Below, piece after piece: positions 8,880 to 19,857 of a stretch of DNA of 64,000 bases. Both the position numbers and the translations under genes were made by a program. Numbering within the stretch: the stretch's first letter is position 1; the number at the start of each line of letters is the position of its first letter. Source of the DNA: Providencia alcalifaciens (lineage in GTDB: Bacteria; Pseudomonadota; Gammaproteobacteria; Enterobacterales; Enterobacteriaceae); assembly GCF_020271745.1 (NCBI RefSeq), contig NZ_CP084296.1, forward strand, positions 558,001 through 622,000, read 5' to 3'. The notes under the pieces were generated by a model, which ran no database searches, had not been told where the DNA came from, and saw only the letters and a program-made list of their open reading frames with translations.

Positions 8880-9582
8880 ATTACAAAATTTAGATTATCA
8901 ATACGATAGCCTAAATATGCATTTTGATATTACAGTAGATTCGGGGGAACGAGTTGCCGTAATGGGTCCTAGTGGCGCAGGCAAAAGCACGTTGCTCAGC
9001 CTAATCAGTGGGTTTCAATTTCCTCGCAGCGGCACTATCACCTTAAAGGGTGAAAATCATACATTTACGCCCCCCGCTAAACGCCCTGTTTCCATGTTAT
9101 TTCAAGAAAATAACCTGTTTGCTCACCTAACGGTTAGACAGAACATTGGATTAGGCTTACAACCCAGTTTACGCTTAAATGCATCACAAATGGCTGAAGT
9201 TGAACAAATGGCGCAGCAGGTCAGTTTAACCGAATGTTTAGACCGAACACCTGCGCAATTGTCTGGAGGACAACGTCAGCGAGCTGCACTCGCCCGCTGT
9301 TTAATTCGCAATCAGCCGATTTTATTGCTGGATGAGCCGTTTTCCGCCCTTGATCCAGCGCTGCGCAGTGAAATGCTGCAATTACTCAATGACGTTTGCG
9401 TTAATAAATCCATCACATTGTTAATGGTATCTCATAGTATCGAAGACTCGCTACAAATCGCCCCTCGTAGTTTAGTGATTGCTGATGGCACAATTGTGTA
9501 TGACGGCAATACTGAAACACTGCTACAAGGCAAAACCAACGCTTCTGTATTATTGGGCATTTTTAACTCGCCCAACAAATAA
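8872..9582 (+). CDS. thiQ: Thiamine ABC transporter, ATP-binding protein
   Basis: ATPase that powers ThiBP thiamine uptake on the cytoplasmic face. 236 residues. Walker A GPSGAGKS is at 32-39, the signature LSGGQRQR at about 129, Walker [14 protein letters not shown] at about 145-158, and the switch histidine is in MVSHS near 184. The ATG overlaps the end of thiP. It is the last gene of thiBPQ; a 9-bp hairpin follows at 9602-9638. Confidence 0.97.
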   Translation: MIELQNLDYQYDSLNMHFDITVDSGERVAVMGPSGAGKSTLLSLISGFQFPRSGTITLKGENHTFTPPAKRPVSMLFQENNLFAHLTVRQNIGLGLQPSLRLNASQMAEVEQMAQQVSLTECLDRTPAQLSGGQRQRAALARCLIRNQPILLLDEPFSALDPALRSEMLQLLNDVCVNKSITLLMVSHSIEDSLQIAPRSLVIADGTIVYDGNTETLLQGKTNASVLLGIFNSPNK

Positions 9583-9601
9583 TACTGTATAAATTCCCAC
9601 T

Positions 9602-9638
9602 ACTCGCGTATATTAATTTGCAGATTATTTACGCGAGT
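9602..9638 (+). terminator. Hairpin between thiQ and polB, possible terminator
   Basis: A perfect 9-bp inverted repeat, ACTCGCGTA (9602-9610) and TACGCGAGT (9630-9638), with a 19-base loop and followed by TTCCTTT. It ends eight bases before the polB start codon, so it could end thi transcription or lie in the polB leader. The U-tract is weak. Confidence 0.5.
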
Positions 9639-9645
9639 TTCCTTT

Positions 9646-11997
9646 ATGCCTCAGTCAAACACGCCAGCTGAAAAAGGCTTTATTCTTAGCCGCCATTGGC
9701 GAGATACCCGCTACGGTGTCGAGGTAAGCTATTGGTTACTCACGGATAATAAACCGCAAAAAGTCATTGTTCCCTATCAACAAGCCGTGGGTTTTTTACC
9801 TGAATCCAAGTTTCCGCTCGTACGCCATTTAATTGAAGGACAAGCTGATATCAGTTATCGCGCCGTTGAACTGCGGGATTTTAAACGCGAAAAAGTCTAC
9901 GCCATCTATTGCCAGCAATATCGTCAATTACAAAACCTGGATAAAAACTGCCAAGCATTAGGCGTTGAACTGCTGGAAACCGATATTCGCCCTTGTGAGC
10001 GTTATTTAATGGAGCGCTTTATTACCGCTCCCGTGTGGTTTTCTCGCAATCATCAGGGGAAATATCAACTCAAACCCTGTGAAGGTTATCGCCCGACACT
10101 GCACGCTGTTTCCCTCGATATTGAAACTAGCCAACATGGGGAGCTTTACTCGATTGGGTTATCTGGCTGCGGTGACAATGTGGTGTTTATGTTGGGACCC
10201 GAGCAAGGCCCTGCCCTGAATGATCAACATCGACTCGTGTATACCACCAGCCGCCCTCAATTACTTGAAAAATTGAACGAATGGCTGCAACAGTACGATC
10301 CCGATGCCATCATCGGCTGGAATCTGATCCAGTTTGATTTGCAAGTCTTACAAAAGCATGCAGAGCGCTATGGCATCCCTCTATTACTAGGTCGGCAAGG
10401 AAAAAAACTCGAATGGCGAGAACACGGTTTTAAGCAAGGTGTCTTTTTTGCCTCTGCTGAAGGTCGCTTAATTATCGATGGTATTGATGCGTTAAAATCG
10501 GCGACATGGAGTTTTAGCTCATTCAGCTTGGAGTTCGTTGCCCAGCAGCTGCTTGGCGAAGGGAAAGCGATTGATACCCCCTATGACCGTATGGATGAAA
10601 TTAACCGCCGCTTTGCCCACGATAAACCTGCTTTAGCCCATTACAATATTCAAGACTGTATTTTGGTGCACCGCATCTTTGAGAAAACCGATTTAATGGC
10701 GTTCTTGCAAGAGCGCTCGACAGTCACGGGGCTCGCCGCCGATCGCATGGGAGGCTCTGTAGCCGCCTTTTCCCATTTATATATTCCTCGGCTACACCGC
10801 TTAGGGTTTGTTGCTCCAACGCTCTGTGAGCAAAAATTTCAACTCAATCCCGGTGGATTTGTCATGGATTCTCAACCAGGTTTGTATGACTCTGTTTTGG
10901 TGCTTGATTACAAAAGCCTGTATCCCTCTATTATTCGCACCTTTTTAATAGACCCAGCAGGCATGATTGAAGGGCTTGCACACCCAGAACCTGAACATTC
11001 TGTTGAAGGATTTCGCGGTGCTTGGTTTTCCCGTACTACCCATTGCTTGCCAGATATTGTCAGCCATATTTGGCAAGGTCGTGATAAAGCTAAACAGCAA
11101 AAAAACGCCCCGCTTTCTCAAGCCCTCAAAATTATTATGAATGCCTTTGCAGGGGTTTTGGGTGCCGATGGATGCCGCTTTTTTGATCCGCGATTAACCG
11201 CGTCAATCACCATGCGCGGTCATGAAATCATGCGAATTACCAAACAATTGATTGAATCCCAAGGCTATCAGGTAATTTATGGGGATACCGACTCCACCTT
11301 TGTTTGGCTACGAGATCCCCATACTGATGAACAAGCCCAAAAAGTGGGTTATCAACTACGTGACCATGTAAATAATTGGTGGAAACAGCATCTTAAAGAA
11401 GAGTGGCAACTTGATGGCGTGCTCGAACTTGAGTATGAAACCCATTATCGGCGCTTTTTGATGCCCACAATTAGAGGCACAGACCAAGGTAGTAAAAAAC
11501 GTTATGCGGGTTTAAGCCAAGATACGATGGTTTTTAAAGGCTTAGAAACCATTCGCTCCGACTGGACACCTCTCGCGCAAAATTTCCAAAAAGAGCTGTA
11601 TACGCGCATTTTTTATCGCCAGCCTTATCGGGAATTTATTCGCGATTATATTCATGCCATCCGTTCAGGAGAATATGACGATCGCTTGATTTACCGCAAG
11701 CGCCTACGGCGTAAATTATCAGATTATCAACGTAATGTGCCACCTCATGTACGAGCCGCACGTCAAGCCGATGAGTACAATTTGCAATTACAGCGCCCAT
11801 TGCAATATCAAAATGGGGGATGGATCAGTTATATCATCACTCAAGCGGGTCCCGAGCCATTAGAGACTGTGACGGCTAAACCTGACTATGAGCACTATAT
11901 TCTTAAGCAAATCAAACCTATCGCCGATGGAATTCTGCCATTTCTGCAAGATGATTTTGACGCTATTTTGACTGGGCAAATTAATCTTTTATTTTAA
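9646..11997 (+). CDS. polB: DNA polymerase II
   Basis: Family B DNA polymerase used in replication restart and translesion or repair synthesis. 783 residues, as in E. coli. The 3'-5' exonuclease domain shows Exo I (SLDIETSQ, about 154-161) and Exo II ([12 protein letters not shown]); the polymerase palm shows [10 protein letters not shown] (about 420), the finger helix [12 protein letters not shown] and the catalytic YGDTDSTF (about 544-551). In E. coli it lies between araD and rapA; here the ara genes are absent and thiBPQ adjoins. E. coli polB is LexA-controlled, but only a half LexA site is visible here (see rejected items). Confidence 0.97.
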   Translation: MPQSNTPAEKGFILSRHWRDTRYGVEVSYWLLTDNKPQKVIVPYQQAVGFLPESKFPLVRHLIEGQADISYRAVELRDFKREKVYAIYCQQYRQLQNLDKNCQALGVELLETDIRPCERYLMERFITAPVWFSRNHQGKYQLKPCEGYRPTLHAVSLDIETSQHGELYSIGLSGCGDNVVFMLGPEQGPALNDQHRLVYTTSRPQLLEKLNEWLQQYDPDAIIGWNLIQFDLQVLQKHAERYGIPLLLGRQGKKLEWREHGFKQGVFFASAEGRLIIDGIDALKSATWSFSSFSLEFVAQQLLGEGKAIDTPYDRMDEINRRFAHDKPALAHYNIQDCILVHRIFEKTDLMAFLQERSTVTGLAADRMGGSVAAFSHLYIPRLHRLGFVAPTLCEQKFQLNPGGFVMDSQPGLYDSVLVLDYKSLYPSIIRTFLIDPAGMIEGLAHPEPEHSVEGFRGAWFSRTTHCLPDIVSHIWQGRDKAKQQKNAPLSQALKIIMNAFAGVLGADGCRFFDPRLTASITMRGHEIMRITKQLIESQGYQVIYGDTDSTFVWLRDPHTDEQAQKVGYQLRDHVNNWWKQHLKEEWQLDGVLELEYETHYRRFLMPTIRGTDQGSKKRYAGLSQDTMVFKGLETIRSDWTPLAQNFQKELYTRIFYRQPYREFIRDYIHAIRSGEYDDRLIYRKRLRRKLSDYQRNVPPHVRAARQADEYNLQLQRPLQYQNGGWISYIITQAGPEPLETVTAKPDYEHYILKQIKPIADGILPFLQDDFDAILTGQINLLF

Positions 11998-12331
11998 AGC
12001 CTAACGAACAGCGAGAATTGTACAATTCTTATTACAATTGCCGCATTTTTAACAGGTGACGATAAGCGAATGTTGAATTAATATAACGCCCCTTTGATAT
12101 CTCGACCTGTTATACGCACAGCTTGGCGAGAAAATCGGCTATACTCATCAAAATTCGAGCAGCGCGACTCGAAAGAGAGAAGAGCTATAATTGCCAAACG
12201 GCAAAACGATTAAAAAAATTTCGCATCACCCTTGGTATATAACCGTTATATCAACACTGGGCAAAGACACCGGTTAGTTGTCTTAAACATCTAAAAATAA
12301 ACAATCAAAATTATGGAATTAAATTAAACCT
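11998..12331. other. Intergenic region polB-rapA
   Basis: 334 bases upstream of rapA. A 16-bp palindrome (AGAATTGTACAATTCT, 12014-12029) follows polB, and a small hairpin TTGCCAAACGGCAA lies near 12190. A TATACT at 12140-12145 could be a -10 element but has no good -35 at the right distance. The base run just ahead of rapA has no strong Shine-Dalgarno sequence. No coding frame or RNA gene seen. Confidence 0.4.
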
Positions 12332-15238
12332 ATGCCATTTACTCTTGGTCAACGCTGGATCAGCGACACAGAAAGCGAACTTGGATTAGGCGCCGTCGTG
12401 GCTATTGATGCCCGTATGGTGACGTTGCTTTTCCCTGCCACTGGGGAAAACCGACTGTACTCACGTAGTGATGCCCCAATTACCCGAGTGATGTTCAACG
12501 AAGGTGATACCATCACCAGTCACGAAGGTTGGCAGCTACAAGTTGAAAGTATTCAAGAAGATAAAGGGTTATTGACCTACACAGGAACGCGCTTAGACAC
12601 CCAAGAAGCGGATGTCAGCCTGAGAGAAGTGTTCCTTGATAGCAAGCTAACGTTTAATAAGCCACAAGATAGACTGTTCGCGGGTCAGATCGATCGTATG
12701 GATCGTTTTGCTCTGCGTTTTCGTGCACGTAAATTCCAAAGCGAACAAGTTAAACACCAATCTACAGGTCTGCGTGGTATCCGCGCGAGTTTGATCCCGC
12801 ATCAGTTGCATATTGCTAACGAAGTTGGTAAGCGCCACAACCCGCGAGTTTTACTGGCGGATGAAGTGGGCTTAGGGAAAACCATCGAAGCGGGTATGAT
12901 AATCCATCAACAATTGATGGCAGGTCGTGCTGAGCGAGTATTGGTCATTGTCCCAGATAGCTTACAGCATCAATGGCTGGTGGAAATGCTGCGCCGTTTT
13001 AACCTGCGTTTCTCCCTGTTTGATGATAGCCGCTACAGCGAAGCCCAACACGACAGCGATAACCCATTTGAAACTGAGCAATTAGTCCTATGTTCTCTGG
13101 ATTTTGTACGTCGTAATAAACAGCGTTTTGACCAACTCGTCGAAGCTGGCTGGGATATGATGGTGGTCGATGAAGCTCACCATCTGCAATGGAGCGAAAC
13201 CGCCCCAAGCCGTGAATATCAAGTGATTGAAACCTTAGCTGAGCACGTTCCTTCCGTTTTACTGCTAACGGCAACACCGGAGCAATTAGGTCAAGAGAGC
13301 CACTTTGCGCGTTTGCGCCTCCTCGACCCTAGCCGCTTCCATGACTACCAAGAGTTTTTAGCCGAGCAAGAAAATTATCGCCCTGTCGCCGACGCGGTTT
13401 CACTGCTACTTTCTGGTGATAAACTAACGAATGATCAGCAAAACCTGCTCAGTGAACTTATCAAAGAACAAGATATTGAGCCGTTATTAAAAGCCGCGAA
13501 TCTTGAAGGCGATGACAGCCAAGCCGCTCGCCAAGAACTGATCCATATGTTGATGGACAGGCACGGTACTAGCCGCCTGTTATTCAGAAACACCCGTAAT
13601 GGCGTGAAAGGCTTCCCACGTCGTGAATTGCATTCTTTAAAAATGCCACTGCCAACTCAATACCAAACGGCAATCAAAGTCGCTGGCATTATGGGCACCA
13701 AAAAGGATGTAGAAACTCGCGCGAAAGAGATGCTGTATCCGGAACAAATCTACCAAGAGTTTGAAGGCGAAAACGCCACTTGGTGGAACTTCGACCCACG
13801 AGTTGAATGGTTGATGGGCTTCTTAACCGCAAATCGCCACGAAAAAGTACTGGTTATTTGTGCCAAAGCCGCCACTGCATTGCAACTTGAGCAAGTTCTG
13901 CGTGAACGTGAAGGGATCCGCGCGGCGGTATTCCACGAAGGTTTATCCCTGTTAGAACGAGACCGCGCTGCGGCATACTTTGCTTCACAAGAAGAAGGTG
14001 CACAGGTCTTGCTGTGTTCTGAAATTGGTTCAGAAGGCCGTAACTTCCAATTTGCTAACCAATTAGTGATGTTTGACTTACCATTCAACCCTGACCTGCT
14101 TGAGCAGCGTATTGGGCGTTTGGATCGTATTGGTCAAAACCGCGATATCGTGATCAACGTGCCTTACTTGGAAAATACCGCGCAATCCGTGCTGATCCGT
14201 TGGTTCCACGAAGGGTTAGACGCTTTCGAACATACTTGCCCTACTGGTCGTACTATTTACGATAAATATTACCAACAACTGCTGCAATTTATGGCTGAGC
14301 CAACTATCACTGACGGGTTTGATGAATTTATTAAAATCTGTCGTGAAGAGCACGATGCACTTAAAGCTCAGTTAGAGCAAGGTCGTGACCGTTTGCTGGA
14401 AATGCACTCAAATGGCGGTGAAGCGGGTAATAAATTAGCCGAAGAGATTGGTGAAGGCGATAACGAAACCGAGCTGGTTAACTTTGCGTTGAACTTGTTT
14501 GATATCGTTGGGATCAACCAAGAAGATAAGAGCGATAACTTAATTATCCTTACGCCATCTGACCATATGTTAGTGCCTGATTTCCCAGGATTACCGCAAG
14601 ATGGCTGCACGATCACCTTTGACCGTGAACAAGCGCTTTCCCGCGAAGATACACAGTTTATTAGCTGGGAACATCCGATTATTCGCAACGGTTTGGATTT
14701 AGTGTTATCCAGCGATACAGGTAGCTGCGCAGTTTCTGTGTTGAAAAACAAAGCGTTGCCAGTGGGTACCTTATTGACTGAACTGATTTATGTGGTTGAA
14801 GCGCAAGCACCGAAACAACTGCAAATCAGCCGTTTCCTACCAGCAACACCAGTTCGCTTATTGATTGATTTAAAAGGTAATAATCTCTCTTCTCAAGTGG
14901 AATTTGAGAGTTTTAACCGCCAATTAAATGCCATCAACCGCCATATGGCGAGCAAACTGGTCAATGCGGTACAAAACGAGGTGCACTCTGTATTACGCCT
15001 CTCTGAGCCGATGGTCGAGAAAGAAGCAAAATCCATTATTGAGAATGCCAAAGAAGCGGCTGATAAAGCCCTGACTCTGGAGCTGTCTCGCTTGGAAGCG
15101 CTAAAAGCGGTTAACCCAAATATTCGTGATGAAGAGCTCGAAATTATCGAGGAAGAGCGTCGCCAATTGATGACCAATATCGACCAAGCTTCATGGCGCC
15201 TCGACGCTATCCGCTTAGTGGTTGTCACGCATCAGTAG
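12332..15238 (+). CDS. rapA: RNA polymerase-associated ATPase RapA (HepA)
   Basis: SWI/SNF-family ATPase that binds RNA polymerase and recycles it after transcription. 968 residues, the E. coli length. Two N-terminal Tudor-like domains (about 1-107) precede the helicase core with motif [12 protein letters not shown] (about 174-184), motif II VVDEAHH (about 277-283) and motif III LLLTATP; the second RecA domain carries [17 protein letters not shown] and the arginine-finger motif [11 protein letters not shown] (about 590). A coiled-coil-like region rich in Glu and Lys lies near the C-terminus. Gene order polB-rapA-rluA is as in E. coli, except for the repeat cluster inserted after it. Confidence 0.98.
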   Translation: MPFTLGQRWISDTESELGLGAVVAIDARMVTLLFPATGENRLYSRSDAPITRVMFNEGDTITSHEGWQLQVESIQEDKGLLTYTGTRLDTQEADVSLREVFLDSKLTFNKPQDRLFAGQIDRMDRFALRFRARKFQSEQVKHQSTGLRGIRASLIPHQLHIANEVGKRHNPRVLLADEVGLGKTIEAGMIIHQQLMAGRAERVLVIVPDSLQHQWLVEMLRRFNLRFSLFDDSRYSEAQHDSDNPFETEQLVLCSLDFVRRNKQRFDQLVEAGWDMMVVDEAHHLQWSETAPSREYQVIETLAEHVPSVLLLTATPEQLGQESHFARLRLLDPSRFHDYQEFLAEQENYRPVADAVSLLLSGDKLTNDQQNLLSELIKEQDIEPLLKAANLEGDDSQAARQELIHMLMDRHGTSRLLFRNTRNGVKGFPRRELHSLKMPLPTQYQTAIKVAGIMGTKKDVETRAKEMLYPEQIYQEFEGENATWWNFDPRVEWLMGFLTANRHEKVLVICAKAATALQLEQVLREREGIRAAVFHEGLSLLERDRAAAYFASQEEGAQVLLCSEIGSEGRNFQFANQLVMFDLPFNPDLLEQRIGRLDRIGQNRDIVINVPYLENTAQSVLIRWFHEGLDAFEHTCPTGRTIYDKYYQQLLQFMAEPTITDGFDEFIKICREEHDALKAQLEQGRDRLLEMHSNGGEAGNKLAEEIGEGDNETELVNFALNLFDIVGINQEDKSDNLIILTPSDHMLVPDFPGLPQDGCTITFDREQALSREDTQFISWEHPIIRNGLDLVLSSDTGSCAVSVLKNKALPVGTLLTELIYVVEAQAPKQLQISRFLPATPVRLLIDLKGNNLSSQVEFESFNRQLNAINRHMASKLVNAVQNEVHSVLRLSEPMVEKEAKSIIENAKEAADKALTLELSRLEALKAVNPNIRDEELEIIEEERRQLMTNIDQASWRLDAIRLVVVTHQ

Positions 15239-15281
15239 GGAATGTTGTTTTTGTTTGCTTGGCTTGCACTCAACATTTCCC
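15238..15281 (+). terminator. Hairpin after rapA, possible terminator
   Basis: GGGAATGTTG (15238-15247) can pair with CAACATTTCCC (15271-15281), starting at the last base of the rapA stop codon. The loop is T-rich but no U-tract follows the stem, so termination is uncertain. Confidence 0.35.
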
Positions 15282-15285
15282 TAAA

Positions 15286-15397
15286 TAATTCGAGTTACAG
15301 GTAGGCGGCAAACGAAGATATCCCTAGGAGCATACACAAGTATGTGACTAGGGTGGCTGAGAGCAGCCAACACCCCTGTAGCGCGAAGTATGACGGG
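15286..15397. repeat. MITE-like hairpin repeat, copy A (diverged)
   Basis: First of three related ~100-bp elements between rapA and rluA. It has the same plan as copy C: left end ATTCGAGTTACAGG, a core hairpin built on TCCCTAG...CTAGGG with an inner CATAC/GTATG stem, then GAGCAGCCAACACCCCTG and right end TAGCGCGAAGTATGAC. It differs from copies B and C at many positions, so it is older. No coding capacity was recognised; a short minus-strand frame across it is an artefact of the palindrome. Confidence 0.85.
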
Positions 15398-15404
15398 AAA
15401 TCAG

Positions 15405-15505
15405 TAAGCGGCAAACGCCAGCTATCCCTAGAAGCATACACAAGTATGTGACTAGGGTAGCTAAGAGCAGCCAACAACGCTACAGCGTGAAGAATGAAAG
15501 ATAAA
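15405..15505. repeat. MITE-like hairpin repeat, copy B (left end missing)
   Basis: The 101 bases from 15405 to 15505 match copy C (15573-15673) with three mismatches and no indels. The left terminal repeat of the element is absent; copy B abuts the right end of copy A directly. This points to recent duplication or insertion. Confidence 0.9.
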
Positions 15506-15556
15506 CAAAGTAGATATTTATAGTTTGGCTTTATATCTCTACATTATTAGCCAAAA

Positions 15557-15673
15557 TTATTCGCGTTGTAGCTAGGCGGCAAACGCCAGCTATCCCTAGG
15601 AGCATACACAAGTATGTGACTAGGGTAGCTAAGAGCAGCCAACAACGCTACAGCGTGAAGAATGAAGGATAAA
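15557..15673. repeat. MITE-like hairpin repeat, copy C (complete)
   Basis: The most complete copy. The left end TTATTCGCGTTGTAGC (15557-15572) and the reverse complement of the right end (15647-15662) match at 13 of 16 bases, giving imperfect terminal inverted repeats. The centre (15588-15630) folds into a long hairpin, AGCTATCCCTAG against CTAGGGTAGCT, with an inner CATAC/GTATG stem. The right end continues into GAAGGATAAAG, which appears to serve as the rluA ribosome-binding site. Confidence 0.9.
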
Positions 15674-15678
15674 GAAAC

Positions 15679-16329
15679 ATGTTACCCTACAACCCGCCAA
15701 CAGACCCATGGCTACATATACTCTATCAAGACGAGCATATTATTGTAGTCAATAAACCTAGCGGCTTACTCTCTGTGCCGGGGAAAGCCCCTGAGCACCA
15801 TGACAGTATCATGAGTCGTATTCAGCGGGATTACCCTGCGGCTGAGTCCGTTCACCGTTTAGATATGGCAACCAGTGGTGTTATGGTGGTGGCGCTGCAT
15901 AAAGCGGCTGAGCGTGAACTCAAGCGGCAGTTTAGAGAACGTGAGCCGAAAAAACATTATGTTGCTCGCGTGTGGGGTCGTTTGGAAAAGCCGGAAGGTT
16001 TGGTGGATTTACCACTGATTTGTGACTGGCCGAATCGCCCTAAGCAGAAAGTCTGTTTTGAAACGGGGAAATCGGCACAAACCGAATACCAAGTTTTAGA
16101 ATATGAAGAACAGGCAACGCGAGTCAAACTTTCACCAATTACGGGACGTTCTCATCAGTTACGTGTGCATATGCTCGCGTTAGGGCACCCTATTCTTGGT
16201 GACAGATTTTATGCCCATGAAGAAGCATTAGCATTGGCACCACGTTTGCAGTTACATGCTCAGGAACTGTATATCACCCATCCTGAGTATGGCACGCCAA
16301 TGCATTTTACTTGCCCGCCCGATTTTTAA
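15679..16329 (+). CDS. rluA: Dual-specificity tRNA/23S rRNA pseudouridine synthase RluA
   Basis: Makes pseudouridine 746 in 23S rRNA and 32 in certain tRNAs. 216 residues. The catalytic aspartate is Asp62 in the RluA-family motif HRLDMATSG (59-67); the C-terminal signature GRSHQLRVHMLALGHPILGD is also present. The start ATG at 15679 follows GAAGGATAAAGAAAC, whose Shine-Dalgarno part belongs to the right end of repeat copy C. Downstream lies the convergent djlA. Any promoter upstream would have to lie within or beyond the repeat cluster. Confidence 0.97.
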   Translation: MLPYNPPTDPWLHILYQDEHIIVVNKPSGLLSVPGKAPEHHDSIMSRIQRDYPAAESVHRLDMATSGVMVVALHKAAERELKRQFREREPKKHYVARVWGRLEKPEGLVDLPLICDWPNRPKQKVCFETGKSAQTEYQVLEYEEQATRVKLSPITGRSHQLRVHMLALGHPILGDRFYAHEEALALAPRLQLHAQELYITHPEYGTPMHFTCPPDF

Positions 16330-16365
16330 TCTTATTGAAGCGCTTAGGCTATTTAAGCGCTTTAA

Positions 16366-16416
16366 TTATTTAACAGCTTAAGTTATTTAAAAACTGAAGT
16401 TATTTAAAACCCTTCT
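16366..16416. repeat. Tandem repeat, 17-bp period, at the djlA stop codon
   Basis: Units TTATTTAACAGCTTAAG (16366-16382) and TTATTTAAAAACTGAAG (16383-16399) are followed by TTATTTAAAAC at 16400, which contains the djlA stop codon and its last codons on the minus strand. About 2.6 copies, degenerate. Confidence 0.7.
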
Positions 16417-17215
16417 CTTTTTTAACAAGATCATACGCCGCCTGAATTGACTGCGCTTTTTGCTTCGCAATTTCCATCATTTCTGGCGGTAACCCTTTCG
16501 CCACCAGCTTATCAGGGTGATGCTCACTCATTAGCTTACGGTACGCTCGCTTAATTTTAGTTGGGTCATCATCGACGGCAACCCCAAGTACTTTGCAGGC
16601 ATCTTCCAGCGTTGGCCCATTATTTTGTTGATAATAGCCCCCGGACTGCTGCTGAGAATAGCCATGACCAAACTGGCGACCACTTTGGATCATATCTAAG
16701 AATTGCTCAAACTGAATTTTGGAGATGCCCAGCTCTTCGGCGATGATAAATAGTACTTTTCTTTCGTTAGGATGTAAGGTTCCATCCGCGAAAGCCGCTT
16801 GCAATTGAATTTCCAGAAACATCTGAACAAGGTCAAAACGACCATAACAAGCCATACGTAATTGTTTAAGAACATCACGCAGTGGAAAGTCTGGGGATTT
16901 CCCCTCTCTAAAGGCTTGTTGAGCGGCTTTGCGAGTTTCTCCATGCAGTTGCATTCTGTCCATCAGGTTCGATGCTAACTGGATATCAGTCTCGGTAACA
17001 CGCCCTTTTGACTTGGTTAAATGCCCTAATATTTGAAAGGTACTCGCGAAGAAAATAATTTGTCTGTCGCGCTTATTGAAGGCGCCAGCGAACTTACGTT
17101 GAGCCGAAGCCTTATCAAAACCGTGCCCAATCAGTAAGCCGGCTAATGCTCCCCAAAACCCTAAACCGGAGACAATAGCCAGTATTACCCCAATAATTTT
17201 ACCCCAATAGTGCAT
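16400..17215 (-). CDS. djlA: Co-chaperone DjlA (membrane-anchored J-domain protein)
   Basis: A DnaK co-chaperone anchored in the inner membrane, linked in E. coli to capsule and Rcs signalling. 271 residues. A single N-terminal membrane segment (about 6-30, with the glycine-rich dimerising pattern [26 protein letters not shown]) is followed by a TerB-like central helical domain and a Gln/Gly linker ([14 protein letters not shown]). The C-terminal J domain carries His-Pro-Asp at 233-235. It is divergent from lptD, as in E. coli, and convergent with rluA. The stop codon lies in a 17-bp tandem repeat. Confidence 0.97.
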   Translation of the reverse strand: MHYWGKIIGVILAIVSGLGFWGALAGLLIGHGFDKASAQRKFAGAFNKRDRQIIFFASTFQILGHLTKSKGRVTETDIQLASNLMDRMQLHGETRKAAQQAFREGKSPDFPLRDVLKQLRMACYGRFDLVQMFLEIQLQAAFADGTLHPNERKVLFIIAEELGISKIQFEQFLDMIQSGRQFGHGYSQQQSGGYYQQNNGPTLEDACKVLGVAVDDDPTKIKRAYRKLMSEHHPDKLVAKGLPPEMMEIAKQKAQSIQAAYDLVKKEKGFK

Positions 17216-17416
17216 ATATCCCTCAATTCTTCAATGCTCAGAATGCAATTTTGCATTATCATACTATCCATTCTGCTTTTGTGCATAACGATAAAGAGCC
17301 TAACAAGTTGCTAACCACGTTTATGCCAGTTTTGATATTATACTGGCGAAAACAGGTTGGCTAAGATAGTCTTTGAGCGTTTGCCGACTGTGCCCATTTG
17401 ACGGACTCCCTATTTA

Positions 17417-19789
17417 ATGATGAAGAAAAGTTATCCCACAATAATCGCCACCATGGTATGGGCGGCTATTTATAGCCAGCAAGCACATGCTGATCTTGCA
17501 GCACAATGTATGCTTGGGGTGCCTGTTTATGACAAACCTATTATCTCTGGCGATCCAAATAGCTTACCAATTGAGATTCAAGCTGACGACGTCGTAGGGG
17601 AATACCCTAATTTTGTCGAATATACTGGTAACGTTGATATTCAGCAGGGCAACCAGACTCTCACAGCAGATAACGTTAAACTGACACAAACCCAAAAAGA
17701 GGGTGAAGAACCAGTTCGTGAAGTGACGGCGACGGGGAATGTTCATTACGATGACCCTCAAATTATCCTGAAAGGCCCTTCCGCGTGGTCAAACTTAGAT
17801 AATAAAAATACTGACGTTGATGACGGTAACTACATGATGGTAGGTCGTCAAGGTCGCGGTGACGCGAAAAAAATGAAAATGCGCGGCCAAAACCGCTATT
17901 CCATCATGGAAAACGGGACTTTCACCAGTTGCTTACCGGGCAGTAATACATGGAGCGTTGCAGGCTCTGAAGTGATTATTGACCGTGAAGAAGAAGTCGC
18001 AGAAATTTGGCATGCTCGTTTCCGTATCGCAGATGTACCTGTGTTCTATAGCCCATATATGCAGTTGCCGATTGGTAGCAAACGCCGTTCTGGTTTCTTA
18101 ATCCCAATGGGAAGCTATTCAAGCAATGACGGGTTAGAGTTTACGCTACCGTATTATTGGAACATCGCGCCAAATTACGATGCGACGATTACGCCACAAT
18201 TTATGACCCACCGAGGCGTTAAATTAAACAACGAATTCCGTTATTTAATCACCCCTGGTACGGGCACTATGGCATTTGACTTTATTAACCACGATCGTGC
18301 TTATATTAAAGATAAAGAAAATGGTAAGCGTGATGCTCGTGACAGCGATGACCGTTGGTTATTCTACTGGCGTCATTCAGGTACCTTTGCTCAGCACTGG
18401 AACTTTGGTGCCGACTACACCAAGGTAAGTGACCGCCAATATTTTACTGACTTTAGCTCTCAGTACGGTAGTACCACTGATGGTTATGCTACCCAGAAAT
18501 TTAACGTCGGCTATTCTGATACCAATTGGAACATGAAAGTATCTCACAAACAGTTCCAAATCTTTGTTGATGACCCGAACCGTCGTGCTTATAAAGCTGA
18601 ACCACAAATCGATTTTAACTATTACCAAAATAACATTGGTATGTTGGATTTCCATACCTACGCACAAGCCGCCCGTTTTACCAGCGTTGGCGAGAATAAC
18701 CCAGATGCGACCCGTTTGCATATTGAGCCAGAAGTCAGCATGCCGCTGTCTAACGGTTGGGCGCAAATGAACAATAGCATCAAGCTGATGGCGACGCATT
18801 ACGACCAAGATATTCCTGATGTAAAACAAAATAGTGGCTTAGATAAAAATGTCACCCGCGTGCTACCAATGTTTAAGAGCGATGCGAAAGTGGTATTTGA
18901 GCGCGACTTATTCCAAGGCAGTGATTTTGTTCAAACATTAGAGCCGCGAGTTCAGTATTTATATATTCCATATAAAGATCAGGACAATATCAATAACTAC
19001 GACTCATCATTATTACAATCTGATTATACTGGTCTATTCCGCGACCGTATTTACAGTGGGTTAGACCGTATCGCTTCGGCGAACCAGTTCACAACCGGTT
19101 TAACCACCCGTATTTATGATGATAATTTAGCTGAGCGCTTCAATTTCTCCGTCGGACAAATTTACTATTTTGAGCGCCCACGTGCGGGTAACTCAAACCT
19201 GAAAATCGATGATAAGAGTGATACAGGCTCATTAATGTGGGCAACCGATGCCATGTGGCACATTGATGAAAACTGGGGTGTTCGCGGTGGATTACAATAT
19301 GACCGTCGCCTAGGTAGTGTCACCATGGGGAATGCGGTTACTGAATATCGCTTTGATGCGGATAGACTGATTCAACTGAATTACCGTTTTGTTGACCGTG
19401 ACTATATTCAAGCAACATTCCGCCGCGAAGATACTGCTGGTGGTTATACCTACACATTACCAGAGTACCAACAAGGTATTTCACAAGTAGGTACCGTAGT
19501 AAGTTGGCCATTAAGTGATAACTGGGGCTTTGTCGGCTCGTATTATTACGATACCAAACAGCAACAATCCGCCAGCCAGCTTGTCGGATTACAGTACAAT
19601 GCCTGCTGTTGGGCGGTGAATTTAGGGTATGAACGTAAGATTGTGGGTTGGCAAAAAGAGAAGTTCAACAGCGAATATGACAATAAATGGTCTATCAACG
19701 TGGAACTTAGAGGCCTAAATAACAATCATAGTTTAGGTAGTCAGGAGATGTTGAAACAGGGTATTATTCCTTATCAACGTGCTTTCTGA
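17417..19789 (+). CDS. lptD: LPS-assembly protein LptD
   Basis: Outer-membrane beta-barrel that, with LptE, inserts lipopolysaccharide into the outer leaflet. 790 residues. The signal peptide ends at AHA (about residue 25). An N-terminal periplasmic OstA/jellyroll domain runs to about 200, then the barrel. Cysteines that form the essential disulfides are conserved: Cys31 (AAQCMLG), one in TSCLPGS, and the CysCys pair in [15 protein letters not shown]. The ATG is doubled (ATGATG). It heads the lptD-surA-pdxA-rsmA-apaG-apaH cluster. The E. coli gene has sigma-E promoters; I could not pick out a convincing one in the 200-bp divergent region with djlA. Confidence 0.98.
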   Translation: MMKKSYPTIIATMVWAAIYSQQAHADLAAQCMLGVPVYDKPIISGDPNSLPIEIQADDVVGEYPNFVEYTGNVDIQQGNQTLTADNVKLTQTQKEGEEPVREVTATGNVHYDDPQIILKGPSAWSNLDNKNTDVDDGNYMMVGRQGRGDAKKMKMRGQNRYSIMENGTFTSCLPGSNTWSVAGSEVIIDREEEVAEIWHARFRIADVPVFYSPYMQLPIGSKRRSGFLIPMGSYSSNDGLEFTLPYYWNIAPNYDATITPQFMTHRGVKLNNEFRYLITPGTGTMAFDFINHDRAYIKDKENGKRDARDSDDRWLFYWRHSGTFAQHWNFGADYTKVSDRQYFTDFSSQYGSTTDGYATQKFNVGYSDTNWNMKVSHKQFQIFVDDPNRRAYKAEPQIDFNYYQNNIGMLDFHTYAQAARFTSVGENNPDATRLHIEPEVSMPLSNGWAQMNNSIKLMATHYDQDIPDVKQNSGLDKNVTRVLPMFKSDAKVVFERDLFQGSDFVQTLEPRVQYLYIPYKDQDNINNYDSSLLQSDYTGLFRDRIYSGLDRIASANQFTTGLTTRIYDDNLAERFNFSVGQIYYFERPRAGNSNLKIDDKSDTGSLMWATDAMWHIDENWGVRGGLQYDRRLGSVTMGNAVTEYRFDADRLIQLNYRFVDRDYIQATFRREDTAGGYTYTLPEYQQGISQVGTVVSWPLSDNWGFVGSYYYDTKQQQSASQLVGLQYNACCWAVNLGYERKIVGWQKEKFNSEYDNKWSINVELRGLNNNHSLGSQEMLKQGIIPYQRAF

Positions 19790-19857
19790 TAACAAACAAC
19801 ATAACGATCACGATTAGCCCGCATATGCGGAATAAAAGTCAATTTTATAGGACCATT

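Noticed and set aside
9585-9600. Possible LexA (SOS) box upstream of polB
   Set aside because: CTGTATAAATTCCCAC has a perfect left half, but the right half should end in ACAG and does not. No CTG-N10-CAG occurs between thiQ and polB.
15295-15477. 60-codon minus-strand frame in the repeat cluster
   Set aside because: It is an open frame across palindromic repeat copies A and B with internal self-similarity (LAALSYPSH and similar) and no ribosome-binding site.
18377-18829. 150-codon minus-strand frame inside lptD
   Set aside because: Shadow frame of the conserved lptD barrel region without supporting signals.
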